From Phoronis ovalis (lineage: Eukaryota > Phoronida > Phoronidae): a stretch of DNA of 10,302 nucleotides. Positions 8,828 to 10,302 of this stretch are shown one piece after another. The notes under the pieces were generated by a model that was not told the origin of the DNA, made no database searches, and worked only from the letters and a program-made list of their open reading frames with translations. The translations under genes and the position numbers were made by a program. Positions within the stretch are counted from its first letter, which is position 1, and the number at the start of each line of letters is the position of its first letter. The stretch covers positions 1-10,302 of the forward strand of contig JAOXYB010065301.1 in NCBI GenBank assembly GCA_028565635.1, given 5' to 3'.

Positions 8828-9102
8828 CTTAAGCCCATTACAGTTTTCACTACAGGACGATGTGTGTTCACCAATCCTCCAATTGTATGTTAAGTTACGG
8901 CCGACAGTAAGGGAAGCTTCAAAATTGACTGGTGTCTGTAGAAATACTGGTATAACTGTTGGGATGACATTATGTGGAATACAGGACGGTAACTGATGTG
9001 GTAGTGTCACTATGTGTAACTGAAGATTTAGGGGTGCTGGAGTGACAACCGTGACATTGACAACTACTTGATAGGTGCTAACAGCATTACTCACAACCAG
9101 TT
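8828..9102 (-). CDS. Exon A: PKD-domain tail plus start of the next PKD domain
   Basis: The exon has 91 full codons after a split first codon. The acceptor is TTTTCTGTTTCAG before 9102 (phase 1) and the donor is AAG|GTTAGT at 8827 (phase 0). Residues 1-20 include VSNAVSTYQVVVNVTVVT, the closing strands of one PKD unit. A linker of about 35 residues rich in Pro and His follows. From about residue 56 a new unit starts (PVNFEASLTVGRNLTYNWRI), with the Y-x-W core strand but no GDG turn. Two nearby cysteines (CSENC) may form a small disulfide loop. Joining to exon B restores the H-x-F...G-x-Y part of the same domain, which supports the chosen donor. Confidence 0.85.
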
Positions 9103-9772
9103 CTGAAACAGAAAATGTAAAATGATGGCTAAGGTTTACCAATTGTTTACTATTTTATAGTACAGCTAGCCAATAAGATTGTTGCTTTCAGACATAGTAC
9201 CCGTACTCTGAAAGTGGGTACTTTCTTTTAATTTCTATCCCCTTTCCTTTCTGATATTGACATTTTTTAACGAGATGTATTTACAGATATTCTTTAATTG
9301 AGAACACTAATTCTTTTAAAATAGAAAGAAACAAAATCCTAATCATGAACACAATGCTTGTATGAACTTAGATGTAATTGTTTGTTTTACTCTAGATCTC
9401 TTTCCACTATGGCATCTAAAGATAAATAAAATGATAGGTCATAAATCTTATTCATTTATTATGTTAAATTCATAATTATTATATTTTCTCTTATTGTATA
9501 CTATAAGAAACAATCCAATGTAATTGTCAATTTTCATGTCACTATTGGTTTATTTTTAGTTCTGTAATACCTTTTTTGCAGAATAACAAGAGAATTTGTA
9601 ACTTATTTTATTATGGTTCAGATACAGTCCACTTACACAGCTTTTACTACAATACTGTTACAACTGTGACTACTTTAAATTTGAATTCCACTTCTAGTAC
9701 AAAAAAGTAAAGGAAAAAAAATTGTAATCCAATAAATGTGTGTTCCTAGCTTAATACAAAAACATGCATTAC
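9103..9772 (-). other. AT-rich gap between exons K and A
   Basis: No convincing coding block was found in either strand. A GTAAGT donor-like site occurs on the minus strand near 9633-9638, but the frames ahead of it are stopped or would create a stop on joining to exon A. A 7-bp inverted pair (AGTACCC/GGGTACT) lies near 9200-9226. Because the phases of K and A do not match, a short exon may still be hidden here. Confidence 0.5.
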
Positions 9773-9930
9773 AAGTGAAAGATAAAATGTGGGAATATCA
9801 ATGACATTAATGATTGCTATACAAGTGGCTGTTGCTGAACTGACATAGATTAGTAATCCATTGTACACAGCAACACTTATAGAAAGATAACTCCCCATTC
9901 TAACATATAATCCTGGACTAACCCAAAAAT
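9773..9930 (-). CDS. Exon K (tentative): tail of a PKD domain
   Basis: The reading frame contains GSYLSISVAVYNGLL followed by a hydrophobic, Thr/Ser-rich strand. This matches the final strands of PKD units elsewhere in the gene (GLHNVSVEAYN in exon D, GLQNISVVVYN in exon H). The proposed acceptor is a TAG before 9930 (intron end TTACTTGTAG) and the proposed donor is GTAATG at 9772-9767, giving start phase 1 and end phase 0. Exon A needs a phase-1 partner, so K and A do not join directly. Either another exon lies between them or K uses a different donor. The PKD-like character is fairly clear, but the boundaries are weak. Confidence 0.5.
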
Positions 9931-10302
9931 CTACAAGTAATACCATGTGGCGACAAAATTAATCCAGACTGGCCCTAAGCATCAAGTTTTTGTAGATAAA
10001 TTTTATGATATTTAATACTACATTAGCAGGTTACATCATAACTCAAGACAGTATGGACTTTAGCCATATTAACTCTAACAAGATTGATGCACTTTCGCCG
10101 TTTCGTAGTTAGTTTTCACTCCAGTTACTTATCTGCTATCCTTTCACACGTTAATAATCTGGCATTTCTAAACCTGTTAATTATTCAATCAGACAAGTAA
10201 CGGGAGCGAAAACTAACTACTGATTTTAACTAGACATTCGGTGAGTTGTAAACAACTCCGAGAGTGTACCCCCAGCTGAGAATGTTGAATGTTGGAGAGA
10301 TT
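9931..10302. other. Upstream flank or intron with no recognised exon
   Basis: No PKD strand motif, RNA gene or promoter could be supported. The only structure is the inverted repeat at 10105-10220. The stretch is probably intronic if exon K is real. Confidence 0.5.
10105..10220. repeat. 26-bp inverted repeat around a 64-bp spacer
   Basis: Arm 10105-10130 (GTAGTTAGTTTTCACTCCAG and six more bases) is the reverse complement of arm 10195-10220 at 24 of 26 positions. The spacer is AT-rich. It may be a tiny fold-back element or the core of one; no target duplication was identified. Confidence 0.75.

Larger units (their letters stand above)
1428..9930 (-). other. Partial multi-exon gene for a polycystin-1-like PKD-repeat protein
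   Basis: Gene span covering all recognised exons; both ends lie outside the window. Exons A to J join in compatible phases (0, 0, 2, 1, 1, 0, 2, 0, 0 at successive introns) into about 910 residues. These hold about nine complete PKD-type Ig-like domains plus partial ones at each end. PKD domains are beta-sandwich modules used for adhesion or mechanosensing on the cell surface. Long arrays of them are known from polycystin-1 and sperm receptor (REJ) relatives. About twenty NxS/T sequons are visible, as expected of a secreted or membrane ectodomain. No signal peptide, REJ, GPS, PLAT or membrane segment is in view. A different PKD-array surface protein remains possible, so no gene symbol is given. 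Confidence 0.85.

Noticed and set aside
8766-8996. 76-codon plus-strand open frame
   Set aside because: Antisense shadow of exon A and its downstream intron.
9606-9690. Possible extra exon ending at a GTAAGT donor on the minus strand
   Set aside because: The frame resembling a PKD tail (VVTVVTVL) stops before the donor, and the phase-1 frame needed by exon A would create a TAA at the junction.
1-10302. Prokaryotic system, CRISPR array, tRNA or rRNA
   Set aside because: No regular spacer repeats, no cloverleaf or rRNA blocks, no ribosome-binding sites or operon spacing; splice-bounded exons show a eukaryotic gene.

Overview
This window looks like genomic DNA from an animal, most likely an invertebrate. 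It is AT-rich, has no long uninterrupted gene, and carries short minus-strand coding blocks bounded by clear GT-AG splice signals. The introns contain fold-back repeats typical of metazoan genomes. I cannot name the species. There is no prokaryotic operon, CRISPR array or phage structure.

One gene explains most of the window. It runs on the minus strand from about 9930 down to 1428 and is open at both ends. Ten consecutive exons (here A to J, 9102 to 1428) join with compatible codon phases into about 910 residues without a stop. An eleventh, less certain exon (K, 9773-9930) lies upstream. The product is a tandem array of PKD-type Ig-like domains. Seen directly are W-x-GDG or FGDG/FGDD turns, H-x-Y/F...G-x-Y strands, repeated V-x-V-x-V-x-N strands and about twenty N-glycosylation sequons. 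This fits the extracellular part of a polycystin-1-like (PKD1/PKD1L/PKDREJ-type) membrane protein. No REJ, GAIN/GPS, PLAT or transmembrane region lies inside the window, so the exact subfamily is unproven.

Layout from high to low coordinate: 9931-10302 has no recognised gene but holds a 26-bp inverted repeat. Exon K is at 9773-9930, followed by a 670-bp AT-rich gap that may hide an exon. Exons A and B follow, then the long exons C and D (7333-8075 and 6578-7086), which hold several PKD units. The 1455-bp D/E intron carries a ~233-bp hairpin. After exon E, the 1155-bp E/F intron holds a 671-bp fold-back element flanked by TTAA/TTGA, probably a non-autonomous DNA transposon. Exons F to J follow. 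Below 1428 the gene continues in an intron whose next exon is outside the window or not recognisable.

The left end (1-870) is a repeat block: two long copies of a moderately GC-rich unit about 474 bp apart, with a partial copy between them. I found no new defence or enzymatic system. The points most worth a second look are the two fold-back elements, the way PKD domains are cut by introns of mixed phase, and several ambiguous splice choices.
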